A stretch of 57,948 bases of DNA from Comamonadaceae bacterium (GTDB taxonomy: Bacteria; Pseudomonadota; Gammaproteobacteria; Burkholderiales; Burkholderiaceae_C), in contig CANBUY010000012.1 of NCBI GenBank assembly GCA_947372745.1, positions 1-57,948 on the forward strand. The letters run 5' to 3'. The notes under the pieces were generated by a model. The model was given only the letters and a program-made list of their open reading frames with translations. It was not told the origin of the DNA and did no database searches. The position numbers and the translations under genes are program-made. Positions 45,866 through 54,549 of the stretch are shown piece after piece (within the stretch, counting starts at the first letter, position 1; each line of letters starts with the position of its first letter).

Positions 45866-46825
45866 ATGAAATTTCTTTTTATTGCTGACCCTCTGTCGAC
45901 CTTCAAGATCTACAAAGACACCACCTTCGCCATGATGCGCGAAGCGCAAAAGCGCGGCCATACCCTGTCAGTCTGCGAACCCAAAGACATCATGTGGCAG
46001 CGCGGCGGTGTGGTGACCGCCTTTGTGCGCGACATCACCCTGACCGGGCAGGCGGAGGTCTGGTTTACCTCGGAGCAGCAAGCGCCCAACGAGCGCCCCC
46101 AGGCGGTGAAAGACTTTGACGCGGTCATCATGCGCAAAGACCCTCCTTTTGATTCCGAATTTTTCTACGCCACGCACATGCTCGAGCAAGCCGAGCGCGA
46201 AGGCGCCCGTGTTTTCAACAAACCCCGTGCGCTGCGCGACCACCCTGAAAAGCTGGCGATTATGGAGTTTCCCGAGTTCATCGGCCCGACCTTGGTCACG
46301 CGCGATGCAGACGATGTTCGCCGCTTTCACGCCGAGCACAAAGACATTATTCTCAAGCCGCTAGACGGCATGGGTGGCGCGGGGATCTTCAGGGTCAAAG
46401 AAGATGGCCTGAATTTGGGCAGCATCATTGAGACGCTTAACCAGGAAGGTGCTGTCAGCGTCATGGTGCAAAAATTCTTGCCCGCCATCAGCGAGGGCGA
46501 CAAGCGGGTGTTGGTCATCGGTGGCAAACCCGTGCCTTTCTGCCTGGCCCGCATTCCACAAGGCGGCGAAGTGCGCGGCAATTTGGCGGCAGGCGGCAAA
46601 GGTGTGGCGCAGCCCTTGAGCGAGCGCGACCGGTTTATTGCCGAATCACTGGGGCCTATTCTTAACAGCCGCGGCCTGCTGCTGGTCGGTTTAGATGTGA
46701 TCGGTGACAGCCTGACCGAAATCAATGTGACCAGCCCAACTTGCTTTCAAGAGATATTTGACCAGACCGGTTTTGATGTAGCTGCCATGTTCATGGATGC
46801 TGTGGAAGCAGCCCTAAAGACCTAA
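45866..46825 (+). CDS. gshB: Glutathione synthetase
   Basis: GshB joins glycine to gamma-glutamylcysteine. The 319-residue ATP-grasp enzyme starts MKFLFIADPLSTFKIYKDTTFAMM, followed by MRKDPPFDSEFFYATHMLE, ILKPLDGMGGAGIF and the C-terminal GLDVIGDSLTEINVTSPT. The ATG at 45866 is chosen since family members begin there. It completes the gshA-kup-benE-gshB group. Confidence 0.96.
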   Translation: MKFLFIADPLSTFKIYKDTTFAMMREAQKRGHTLSVCEPKDIMWQRGGVVTAFVRDITLTGQAEVWFTSEQQAPNERPQAVKDFDAVIMRKDPPFDSEFFYATHMLEQAEREGARVFNKPRALRDHPEKLAIMEFPEFIGPTLVTRDADDVRRFHAEHKDIILKPLDGMGGAGIFRVKEDGLNLGSIIETLNQEGAVSVMVQKFLPAISEGDKRVLVIGGKPVPFCLARIPQGGEVRGNLAAGGKGVAQPLSERDRFIAESLGPILNSRGLLLVGLDVIGDSLTEINVTSPTCFQEIFDQTGFDVAAMFMDAVEAALKT

Positions 46826-46837
46826 AGAGCGCTGGCT

Positions 46838-47653
46838 TTATGCGGGTATGCGGGGGCGCAGACACACGGCTGTCGTGCCATCAACAAAGACCTGAAGCTC
46901 TCCTGGCGCCATCGCTACCCAATCTTCATTGGTCGTCAGGGGCTCGGTCACCACAATGGCTAGACGGTCTTCTGGGCTGTTGAAGCTGGCCAGGTCAACG
47001 CTCACATCATCATCTTTCAGATGGACCTCTGTGAAGGGGTGCTGACGCAACACATAGTGCAGTTTGGTACTGGCATGGGCCCACAAGGCCTGCCCGTTGC
47101 TGAGCAAGAAATTGAAAGTGCCATGCTTGGCAATTTGCGGCACCAATTCAGCCAAGGTCAAGGACAACTCTTCTACCGAAGGGACGCCCGCGTGTGATTT
47201 GGCGAGCTCCTGAAGAAGCCAGCAAAAAGCCAATTCACTGTCCGTGGTACCGACTGGCCGAAAACTGCCGTGTAGGAGCGGGGCGTAGTTTTTAAGGTCG
47301 CCGTTATGCGCAAAAACCCAGTAGCGCCCCCACAATTCGCGCACAAAAGGGTGGCAGTTTTCCAGCGAAACGGCACCAACCGTTGCCTTGCGAACGTGCG
47401 CCACCACGTTGTGACTTTTGATGGGGTAAGACCGCAGCATCTGGGCAATAGGCGAGGTGGAGGCGCCTTCTTTGTCGACAAAGTAGCGCACCCCCTTTCC
47501 CGGCGTCTTGGGTGTGGCGGCTTCACTCTCAAAAAAGGCAATGCCCCAGCCGTCAGCATGGTGGTCAGTGCAGCCACCGCGTTGTGAAAACCCCGTAAAA
47601 CTCAGCGTTAAGCTGGCGGGGAGATGGCTGTTCATACCGAGTAATTGACACAT
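46838..47653 (-). CDS. Class II glutamine amidotransferase (YafJ/EgtC-like)
   Basis: The 271-residue protein begins MCQLLGMNSHLPASL; processing would expose the catalytic Cys2. DGWGIAFFE, VVAHVRKATVG and FAHNGDL are the Ntn-hydrolase signature segments binding glutamine. It resembles YafJ of E. coli, whose substrate is unknown, and EgtC of ergothioneine synthesis, but no other egt genes are here. It converges with gshB, which suggests only a loose link to glutathione-like gamma-glutamyl compounds. Confidence 0.88.
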   Translation of the reverse strand: MCQLLGMNSHLPASLTLSFTGFSQRGGCTDHHADGWGIAFFESEAATPKTPGKGVRYFVDKEGASTSPIAQMLRSYPIKSHNVVAHVRKATVGAVSLENCHPFVRELWGRYWVFAHNGDLKNYAPLLHGSFRPVGTTDSELAFCWLLQELAKSHAGVPSVEELSLTLAELVPQIAKHGTFNFLLSNGQALWAHASTKLHYVLRQHPFTEVHLKDDDVSVDLASFNSPEDRLAIVVTEPLTTNEDWVAMAPGELQVFVDGTTAVCLRPRIPA

Positions 47654-47800
47654 ATTTGTAGTTTACTTGGTGTATAGACCTGCTCATTTTTTATTTATCA
47701 AGTTCACGGCCAACGGCCCTCCCTTGGTAAGCGCCACGGCTGGCAAGGAACGTGGTACTTATGTCAGAATTAAAATCCTCAAAAACAAATGATTTGAACG

Positions 47801-48571
47801 ATGTTTGCTAAATTATTTACTTTGGCCTTGGTTCTATTTATATCGACGTTCGCGTGTGCGGATGAGGGTATGGTTCTGCTGGACCTAGGGCGCGGCGAGG
47901 CTCGTTTACCGACTTATGTGATGCCCAATACCAAGGCTATTGCGACTTTGATTATGTTGCCGGGTGGTGATGCGGGTACGGGGAAAATTGTAGAAGGCAA
48001 GCCAACGAGTGGAAACTTCGTTTCGCGAACACGCGATACGTTTTTCGCTTCAAATTTCAACGTTATCGTTGTTTACAGAGCCACTGATTTAAGTGCGCTC
48101 GACTATGGGTACCGTGTTAAAGATCACGTAAGTGAAATCGCCAAAGTAGTTAGCTACGCAAAACAACAATTCGGAAAACCTGTTTGGCTTGTGGGCACGA
48201 GCAGAGGTACGGTTTCTGGTACGGCTGCCGCGATTGCACTTGGCGAGAATGAAGTCCAGGGATTGGTGATCACGTCTAGCGTCACCTCCAAAAAGACGGG
48301 TGCCATTGCCACTCAAAACCTTGGAAGCTTAAAGATTCCAACGCTTGTTGTTCATCACAAAAACGATGCTTGCAAAATTTGCGTCCCTTATGAGGCAAGT
48401 CGGATCACGGCCGATTTGAAATCTTCACCGGTCAAGAAATTCATCATGATTGAAGGAGGCTTCGACCCCGAGGGCGATCCATGCGAAGCCAAACACTGGC
48501 ATGGGTTTATTAATTACGAGACAGAAACTGTGAAAATCATTACTGACTGGATCAAAAACCCGCAGAGCTGA
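47801..48571 (+). CDS. Secreted alpha/beta-hydrolase fold protein, uncharacterised
   Basis: The 256-residue protein has a signal peptide (cleavage near FACADEG), a nucleophile elbow GTSRG with Ser134, and late histidines in CEAKHWHGF that could complete a triad. LIMLPGGDAGTGK is a plausible oxyanion region. The composition is clearly more AT-rich than surrounding genes and codon use differs (TTA, ATA, AGA present), so transfer is likely. It stands alone beside tRNA-Phe. The substrate is unknown. Confidence 0.75.
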   Translation: MFAKLFTLALVLFISTFACADEGMVLLDLGRGEARLPTYVMPNTKAIATLIMLPGGDAGTGKIVEGKPTSGNFVSRTRDTFFASNFNVIVVYRATDLSALDYGYRVKDHVSEIAKVVSYAKQQFGKPVWLVGTSRGTVSGTAAAIALGENEVQGLVITSSVTSKKTGAIATQNLGSLKIPTLVVHHKNDACKICVPYEASRITADLKSSPVKKFIMIEGGFDPEGDPCEAKHWHGFINYETETVKIITDWIKNPQS

Positions 48572-48835
48572 TCACCCTTTCTTCATCGCGACGGCCCATT
48601 AAAGCCACGTTCTACCGCTGTGGCAATAATCTCATTCTAAGCACTGATGAAGTTTTTGAGGGTGCTGGCTTTGCCTATTGCCTATCTTTGCCTGGTGCCG
48701 TTGTCTAATCTAAAGCGGCATTGGTAAAGCAGACTGCGTGTGCGGCGGTAGACGACCACTTTACTATCGCGCAGATAAATGGCGGTGGCGCAAGGCTTCG
48801 CCCGTTGCGGGTCATTTCACAAACCGCAGCAACGA
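48572..48835. other. Non-coding stretch between the hydrolase gene and tRNA-Phe
   Basis: No credible gene was seen; short imperfect inverted repeats such as GCGG...CCGC (48817-48827 area) occur. No integrase, direct repeat of the tRNA end or insertion sequence was found. Confidence 0.4.
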
Positions 48836-48868
48836 AAAAGCCGTAGTTACAGAGCAACTACGGCTTTT
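48836..48868 (-). terminator. Rho-independent terminator of tRNA-Phe
   Basis: A perfect 13-bp stem AAAAGCCGTAGTT / AACTACGGCTTTT with a 7-nt loop, followed by T residues on the minus strand, starts 4 bp after the tRNA CCA end. Confidence 0.92.
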
Positions 48869-48871
48869 ATT

Positions 48872-48947
48872 TGGTGGCCCGGGGCGGAATCGAACCACCG
48901 ACACAAGGATTTTCAATCCTCTGCTCTACCGACTGAGCTACCAGGCC
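48872..48947 (-). tRNA. tRNA-Phe (anticodon GAA)
   Basis: A 76-nt cloverleaf on the minus strand: acceptor GGCCTGG pairing with CCGGGCC (one G-U), D arm TAGCTCAGTCGGTAGAGCA, anticodon stem AGGAT/ATCCT with loop TTGAAAA (anticodon GAA). The T arm is GGTGGTTCGATTCCGCC and CCA is encoded at the 3' end. A terminator and an extended -10 promoter flank it. Confidence 0.97.
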
Positions 48948-48957
48948 TAAGCCTCGT

Positions 48958-48966
48958 ATTATAGCA
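48958..48966 (-). promoter_or_regulatory. Extended -10 promoter of tRNA-Phe
   Basis: The minus strand reads TGCTATAAT, a perfect -10 with a TG extension, 10 bp before the tRNA. No good -35 hexamer is visible 17 bp upstream, as is usual for extended -10 promoters. Confidence 0.65.
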
Positions 48967-48989
48967 GTACTTATTTGCACCCCAGACCC

Positions 48990-49667
48990 CTAGGCTCCGC
49001 TTTTCTTGGTACGTGTCAGATCCACGCCAAGTTGCTTCAATTTGCGATAGAGGTGGGTTCTTTCCAAGCCTGTTTTTTCAGCGACACGGGTCATGGAGCC
49101 ATTTTCATTCGCAAGGTGATATTCAAAATAAGCCTTTTCGAACTCATCTCTCGCTTCGCGCAATGGCTTATCCAGCATAAAACTCTGCTGTATTTGCAAC
49201 GGACCATCCAGCGTGGGAACCACCAAGGGCAAGCTCATAACGCCCACTTCGACAAGCTTCAAACTTGCGCTTGACATGAACGAGACTGTCGGCGCGGGCG
49301 CTGCGTTTCTTGTCAAACCTTGCTCCACTGCTTTCAGCAATTTTTGCAAAGTAATGGGTTTTTCCAGAAATGCCAAGGCACCAATTTTGGTGGCCTCGAC
49401 AGCGGTATCAATCGTGGCATGGCCGCTCATCATGATCACGGGCATGGTCAATGCACCCGTACTGGACCACTCTTTGAGCAGCGTCACGCCGTCAGTGTCA
49501 GGCATCCAAATGTCCAGCAAAACCAGATCCGGCCTTTCGCGCAAGCGTGCGGCTCGGGCTTGGGCTGCATTTTCTGCAACTTCGACGTTGTGCCCTTCGT
49601 CGTTAAGAATCTCCGACAACAGATCGCGGATGCCGAGTTCGTCGTCCACTACCAATATGTTTGCCAT
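48990..49667 (-). CDS. ntrX: Response regulator NtrX-like, short form without AAA+ domain
   Basis: The 225-residue protein has a receiver domain (Asp8, Asp9, phospho-acceptor Asp52 in LLDIWMPD, Lys103). A linker of about 50 residues follows, then a Fis-type helix-turn-helix (GSMTRVAEKTGLERTHLYRKLKQLG). The central AAA+ sigma-54 interaction domain of full NtrX is absent, so it should act as an ordinary DNA-binding regulator, closer in layout to RegA/PrrA. It starts 2 bp after ntrY, its cognate kinase. Confidence 0.9.
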   Translation of the reverse strand: MANILVVDDELGIRDLLSEILNDEGHNVEVAENAAQARAARLRERPDLVLLDIWMPDTDGVTLLKEWSSTGALTMPVIMMSGHATIDTAVEATKIGALAFLEKPITLQKLLKAVEQGLTRNAAPAPTVSFMSSASLKLVEVGVMSLPLVVPTLDGPLQIQQSFMLDKPLREARDEFEKAYFEYHLANENGSMTRVAEKTGLERTHLYRKLKQLGVDLTRTKKSGA

Positions 49668-49669
49668 GA

Positions 49670-51988
49670 TTAAGCGCGTTCCTTGCTATTGCCTTTGTTG
49701 CCTGGCTCAGCCAGCGCAACATTTTCAGTGGCGAATGATAACGATACTTGGGCACCCATGATGTTGCCATCGACCATGCGATTGGCAATATCGACTCGGG
49801 TACCGTGTTCGTCGGCTATTTTCTTCACAACCGCCAAGCCCAAACCAGTTCCTTTGCTCTTGGTGGTGACGTAGGGCTCGAAGGCCCTTTTGAGAATGTG
49901 TTCTGGAAATCCTGTGCCGAAGTCCAAGATACTCAAGCGCACACGCCCAGCGCTTTCAAGCCACTGGGTTCGCAGGGTGACGGGGTGTTCGGCGTCAGCG
50001 CGACCTGATGTTTCTGTCGCATCCTGGGCATTTTGCAAGAGGTTGTGCAGCACTTGCCGCAGTTGTTGTGCATCACCCAAAATCTTTGGACTGCTCGGAT
50101 CCAGCGTTAACTTAACGGGCACTTGCATCATCTCATTGGCATAAAGCTGCATCACTTCGGTGATCAGTTTATTCAAATCGATAGGCTTGAGTTCGGCGGC
50201 CGGTAGTCGGGCATAGTCTCTGAAGTCGTTCACGAGTCGCTTCATCGCATCAACCTGGTCGACGATAGTTTTGACCGACTTGGTCAGCAGCGCCTGCTCG
50301 GGTGCCCCCAACTTGCCGGTCAATTTCATTTCCAGACGCTCAGCTGATAGCTGGATGGGCGTGAGCGGATTCTTAATTTCATGGGCCAGGCGCCGTGCAA
50401 CTTCTCCCCAGGCCTGAGAGCGCTGAGCCGATACGATCTCGGAGATGTCATCAAAGACCAATAACCTTGTAGAGTCCGGCAGGCTTGCGCCCCTAGCTAC
50501 TAAAATAATAGCATCATCTGCCTGCCTGCCAGTCAATGCAGCAGACGAATTACCGAGTTCAAACGACTGCTGCCAATGGTCCAGGCCGTGCTCACTGCGT
50601 GCGCCTAAAAAGGAGTCAAACTGGGCCTGTACGCTTTGTCCAAAAATCTCCATGCCCGGAATGTCCGCCAAACGTTGTCCTTCGTTGGCGGCCAGTGGAA
50701 CGCGCAGAATACGCGTGGCTCCGGGGTTTGATGATTGAATAAGGCCTTTGTCATCAAGAACAATGACGCCCGCCGTCAGGTTGTCCAGAATGGTTTGCAC
50801 ATTGGCTCGCGCCGCGCTGACCTGCGTCATGCTGCCCTGGACGGCGCGACGCGCATCCGCGAGTTGTTGCGTCATCTCGGCAAAAGACCGGGTCAAGCCG
50901 TCTAACTCATCACGCCCTTGCAGTGAGGCCTTGGGCGTCAAATCACCGGCAGCGACTTGCCGCACACCCTCAGCCAGCAATAGCAAGGGGCGAGCAATCT
51001 GATTTCCCAGCACAACCGCCAGCAACACCGCACCAAATACCGCCAAAAACAGGCTGAGCGTCAGCGTCCCGATATACATGCGCCGTAGACCATCACGGGA
51101 CAAGGCGCGCTCTTGGTATTCACGATTGGCTTCTGTGACGGCAATGGCATTCGCCACCAAAGTTGTCGGTAATACCTGGGTAACTAAAAGGTAGCGGGGT
51201 TCATCGAGTAAGCCAAGACTGTTGCTGGAGACCAGAATCAATACTTTGATGCGCGCCTTGCTTAAGGCGCCCGGTACGGCGTCATCCAGGCCTTCAATCC
51301 AGGTAATGGCGCGCTGAATGCGGGCATTGCGAAACTGCTGCGGCGTGGGTCGCTCCGGGTTGAGCTGGTAGCGGGACTGTCCCACCGCCGAAATTAATTG
51401 CCCGCTTGAGGTCCACAAGACGAGATCGCTGGCACTAAGTTGCTCTCGTGTTCTCTCCAAAGGCAAGGCGGCACTGGCGTCCTGTATGTCTGCAATTTGA
51501 GCGGCCACAGACTTTGACTTGCTCAGCAAATCATTTGAGAGGGTTTCCAGTGTGACGCGCCCCAGACTGAGCCCTGCATCCAGCGCGCCTTCAACCTTGA
51601 CGTCAAACCAGGTCTCAATGGAGCGGGAAACGAACTGGTAAGAAACCACATAAATCAAAACACCTGGCGCAAACCCGGCCAAGGCAAAAATGGCGGCCAG
51701 CTTGACCAACAGTCGACTACCGAACCTGCCTTGCCGCAACCGGATGATCAAGCGGGTGGCAATCCAGACAATGATGATGAGTAAAAGACTCGCCACCACC
51801 ACGTTCAGTGTAAAAAGCCGGGTGTAGTTTTGCTCATACATGGCGCGGTTGGTGGTGGCTTGCGTCAGCAGAAACAGCAACACCAAACCTACGGCCACCA
51901 TGGAGGCCAAGCCAATACTGACCGTCCAACGCATGGCTCTTGAGCGCCTTAGCGAAAAGCGCTCAGACAGACGGGAGACGCGTTTCAT
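49670..51988 (-). CDS. ntrY: Sensor histidine kinase NtrY
   Basis: The 772-residue kinase has several N-terminal membrane helices with a periplasmic part. HAMP comes around residues 320-375, PAS around 400-500, HisKA with RRLAHEIKNPLTPIQLSAERL, and HATPase ending GTGLGLAVVKKIADEHG. NtrY controls respiration, nitrogen and envelope genes in alpha- and betaproteobacteria. It overlaps the DUF4390 gene by 4 bp and is followed by ntrX. A copy of the dispersed repeat is read in frame inside the PAS-HisKA linker (about residues 492-503). Confidence 0.92.
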   Translation of the reverse strand: MKRVSRLSERFSLRRSRAMRWTVSIGLASMVAVGLVLLFLLTQATTNRAMYEQNYTRLFTLNVVVASLLLIIIVWIATRLIIRLRQGRFGSRLLVKLAAIFALAGFAPGVLIYVVSYQFVSRSIETWFDVKVEGALDAGLSLGRVTLETLSNDLLSKSKSVAAQIADIQDASAALPLERTREQLSASDLVLWTSSGQLISAVGQSRYQLNPERPTPQQFRNARIQRAITWIEGLDDAVPGALSKARIKVLILVSSNSLGLLDEPRYLLVTQVLPTTLVANAIAVTEANREYQERALSRDGLRRMYIGTLTLSLFLAVFGAVLLAVVLGNQIARPLLLLAEGVRQVAAGDLTPKASLQGRDELDGLTRSFAEMTQQLADARRAVQGSMTQVSAARANVQTILDNLTAGVIVLDDKGLIQSSNPGATRILRVPLAANEGQRLADIPGMEIFGQSVQAQFDSFLGARSEHGLDHWQQSFELGNSSAALTGRQADDAIILVARGASLPDSTRLLVFDDISEIVSAQRSQAWGEVARRLAHEIKNPLTPIQLSAERLEMKLTGKLGAPEQALLTKSVKTIVDQVDAMKRLVNDFRDYARLPAAELKPIDLNKLITEVMQLYANEMMQVPVKLTLDPSSPKILGDAQQLRQVLHNLLQNAQDATETSGRADAEHPVTLRTQWLESAGRVRLSILDFGTGFPEHILKRAFEPYVTTKSKGTGLGLAVVKKIADEHGTRVDIANRMVDGNIMGAQVSLSFATENVALAEPGNKGNSKERA
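50481..50513 (-). repeat. Partial dispersed repeat inside ntrY
   Basis: On the coding strand TGCTATTATTTTAGTAGCT, then GGGGCGCAAGCC match the first half of the mtnN and leuS copies. It encodes AIILVARGAS in frame. Confidence 0.45.
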
Positions 51989-52620
51989 CGAAGCACCTCC
52001 AACACAAGGGGCCGGTTAATCGAGACTGAAATACTCCAGTCTGACTGGCCCAAGGTCCCGATTTGCAAAGGTCGGGGTAATTGAGCCACATCCAAGCGAA
52101 ACTTAAAATCAATTAAATGCTTCTGATCTAAATCGATCTCAGACGCATCGGCAATTTTCCAGCGCGACTGCCGCTGCAGCGCAGAGAGGGCATCAGCCAG
52201 TGTGTCGAAATTTTGATTGAGGGACATGCCCAAGGCAGCGTTAGTTATGCCGCCCGAGGCGACATTTAAACGCCAGCGCCGTGTCAAGGGTTGGTAGGCG
52301 AGCCGAAGGTGGCGCTCGGCACTGACCACCTTTTTATTCATCCAGTACCAACGCTCACGGTACACATCCGCTTCGGCCACAAAAATAATGGCCACACCCT
52401 TGATCAGCGCATCTTCTACCGCGGCAGGCAATTCAAACTTGACAGCGGCTGTCAGCAGAATGGCATCAGCAGCCCGCTCTACCTTGAAAACAGAAATTTC
52501 AGCGGCGGGCACCTCTGCCCATCCTGCCCGAGGGAACAGGCAGACCAGACTGGTCACCAGCAGCAAAACCCAAAGGTCAAGCCGGGTGTTTTTCAAGTAA
52601 TGCGTAATAAAAGCCGTCAT
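51985..52620 (-). CDS. DUF4390 domain protein
   Basis: This 211-residue protein has an N-terminal signal or anchor helix (LWVLLLVTSLVCLFPRAGWAE) and a beta-rich extracytoplasmic domain (DVYRERWYWMNKKVVSAERHLRLAYQPLTRRWRL). The gene is conserved between rsmB and ntrY in Burkholderiales and is expected to act with the NtrYX pair, perhaps in periplasmic sensing; no function is established. It overlaps rsmB by 44 bp and ntrY by 4 bp. The ATG at 52620 is preferred over the GTG at 52626. Confidence 0.82.
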   Translation of the reverse strand: MTAFITHYLKNTRLDLWVLLLVTSLVCLFPRAGWAEVPAAEISVFKVERAADAILLTAAVKFELPAAVEDALIKGVAIIFVAEADVYRERWYWMNKKVVSAERHLRLAYQPLTRRWRLNVASGGITNAALGMSLNQNFDTLADALSALQRQSRWKIADASEIDLDQKHLIDFKFRLDVAQLPRPLQIGTLGQSDWSISVSINRPLVLEVLR

Positions 52621-53902
52621 GGTCACCGATGAGATTATCCGTGGCTGTTCCTCTGTTTAAACCGTTTGTAGGCAGCAAATGTCCTGGCGAAGGAAGCAAA
52701 GTAGCGCCTTTATTGCTAGCGAGGAACGCCTGAACCTGATTTTCTCCCTCTGCCCTGAAAACAGAGCAAGTGCAATAAAGCAGTCGACCACCAGGCTTCA
52801 AAACGGACCACAACGATTTCAACAGTTGAGCCTGGATGATAGCCAACTGGGCAATATCAGACTCCCTGCGGAGCCAGCGGACATCTGGATGGCGGCGTAC
52901 GATGCCCGAGGCCGAGCACGGGGCGTCCAGCAAAATGGCATCAAACACCTGGCCATCCCACCACGCAGAGGGTTTGGCCGCATCAGCCACCAAGACTTTG
53001 GCCGCCAACCCAAGGCGCCCGAGCGTCTCGTGGATTCGTACACAACGGTCTGCATCCACATCCAGGGCTGTCACCTGACAATCGGCGAGCTCTAATAAAT
53101 GGGCTGTTTTCCCGCCTGGCGCTGCGCAGGCATCCAACACACGTGCTGGACCATCTGAATTTAGCCCTTTGAGCAACAGGGGGGCAGCAAGTTGGGCGGC
53201 GCCATCTTGAACGGACACCACGCCGGCTAAAAAGCCGGGCAAGACCTGAACGGGTTTTGCTTGCGACAGGGTGACACCCCATTCGCCCGCTGCTACGCCC
53301 TCAAATCCAACGTCTTTCAAGGCCTGAAGGTAGGACTGAACATTGGATTTTCGAGCATTGACACGCAATGTCATGGGCGCGTGCTGGTTATTGGCGTCGA
53401 GAATTTCCTGCCAATTGTTTGGCCAGTCCTTTTGAACGCGGTCAATCCACCACTTGGGGTGATTCCACAAGGCCACCGGATTTTTATCGGTGAGCGCCAC
53501 CAACTGGTCCCGCTCACGCAAAAAACGACGCAGGCAGGCGTTGATAAAACTGGCCTGAGCTTGCGTCACGGGGCTTCTTTTTGCCGCCTCGACCGCTTGG
53601 TTTACCAAGGTAAAAACCTCATAGGGTGCTTCATCATCACGCCATGCCAGCGCCAATGCGGTGCACAGCAAGGCGTCTGCCGGGGGCCGTGGTGCACGAC
53701 TGGCAAGTAACTGTCGCAGTGCTTCTGCCCGACCCAAAGAGCGTAAAACATGAAACACCAGCGACTGGACGCCGGGTTTTAACTCTGCACTCACGCCCGC
53801 CATGGCCGCAGTGCCAGAAATGCCGGAGCGAATATCCATCAACACGGATGCCGTTGCCTGTAATTGCCGCCACAGGGGAATTTGTTGTTCTTTAATATCC
53901 AT
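52577..53902 (-). CDS. rsmB: 16S rRNA (cytosine(967)-C(5))-methyltransferase
   Basis: RsmB methylates C967 of 16S rRNA. The 441-residue protein has an N-terminal NusB-like domain and the methyltransferase core with VLDACAAPGGKTAHLLEL (SAM site). FDAILLDAPCSASGIVRRHPD carries the PC motif with a catalytic Cys, and LLYCTCSVF has the second. The ATG at 53902 is used; GTG and TTG codons lie just upstream. Confidence 0.93.
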   Translation of the reverse strand: MDIKEQQIPLWRQLQATASVLMDIRSGISGTAAMAGVSAELKPGVQSLVFHVLRSLGRAEALRQLLASRAPRPPADALLCTALALAWRDDEAPYEVFTLVNQAVEAAKRSPVTQAQASFINACLRRFLRERDQLVALTDKNPVALWNHPKWWIDRVQKDWPNNWQEILDANNQHAPMTLRVNARKSNVQSYLQALKDVGFEGVAAGEWGVTLSQAKPVQVLPGFLAGVVSVQDGAAQLAAPLLLKGLNSDGPARVLDACAAPGGKTAHLLELADCQVTALDVDADRCVRIHETLGRLGLAAKVLVADAAKPSAWWDGQVFDAILLDAPCSASGIVRRHPDVRWLRRESDIAQLAIIQAQLLKSLWSVLKPGGRLLYCTCSVFRAEGENQVQAFLASNKGATLLPSPGHLLPTNGLNRGTATDNLIGDHDGFYYALLEKHPA

Positions 53903-53910
53903 CACCAAAC

Positions 53911-54456
53911 CTATACCGGCTGAGCCGACTTGAAACCAAAAATCTTCGCCAGCAAATTGGCCGGAAATTGATCCTTGGCCACGTTGTAATTAACAACCGA
54001 TTGATTAAATTCGGTTCTCGCCCGATCAACCTGAAAAGCCAACTGCTCCCATTGCAACTGAAAGCTTGGGGGTAAAAACGAACCCGCTAAATCGGGTGGC
54101 AAGTCCACCAACTGCCGCCAATAAAGACCAATGCCTTCGATGCCATCTTTCAACCCACTGGTCGCCGCCTTGTTGAGCGGCTGTGCGTGGGCGATTTTCA
54201 GGGCCGTGCTCACGGCTCTGACACTGGCAAGCAAGTGGTGCCAATCTTCTGGTGCATCGTCAATTACCAATGCATCTTCAAGAAAATTGGTACTGATCAG
54301 CGTCATCTGCTGACCCAGTATTTGCTCAAGGTCTGAAAAAGCAAGTAGTCCCTTGGCCCTGAGCCGCACGAGCCTGTTATAAGCCCCCATCGCCCATGAC
54401 AAGACAACGGCTCCAAAAAACCATGCCACAAAGGAATTGTCCACTAAGCCCTCCAA
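53911..54456 (-). CDS. LemA-like membrane protein
   Basis: The 181-residue protein has one N-terminal membrane helix (WFFGAVVLSWAMGAYNRLVRLRAK) and a helical-bundle remainder. It ends FNQSVVNYNVAKDQFPANLLAKIFGFKSAQP, the LemA family C-terminus. It precedes rsmB by 8 bp. LemA function is unknown in bacteria. The protein is diverged in its middle, so only the ends support the call. Confidence 0.78.
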   Translation of the reverse strand: MEGLVDNSFVAWFFGAVVLSWAMGAYNRLVRLRAKGLLAFSDLEQILGQQMTLISTNFLEDALVIDDAPEDWHHLLASVRAVSTALKIAHAQPLNKAATSGLKDGIEGIGLYWRQLVDLPPDLAGSFLPPSFQLQWEQLAFQVDRARTEFNQSVVNYNVAKDQFPANLLAKIFGFKSAQPV

Positions 54457-54486
54457 ACCCTGTCAAACCCGGATGTATTCAAGCAA

Positions 54487-54535
54487 GAAAAAGCGCCTCA
54501 AGCCCCTATAGCAGGGCGTGAGGCGCTATTTTTTT
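54487..54535 (-). terminator. Bidirectional terminator between the LemA-like gene and rpoC
   Basis: The stem AGCGCCTCA / TGAGGCGCT encloses a further GCCC/GGGC pairing and a short loop. T runs lie on both sides, so it can end rpoC transcripts on the minus strand. Confidence 0.9.
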
Positions 54536-54549
54536 AGAAGCAGTCCAAT

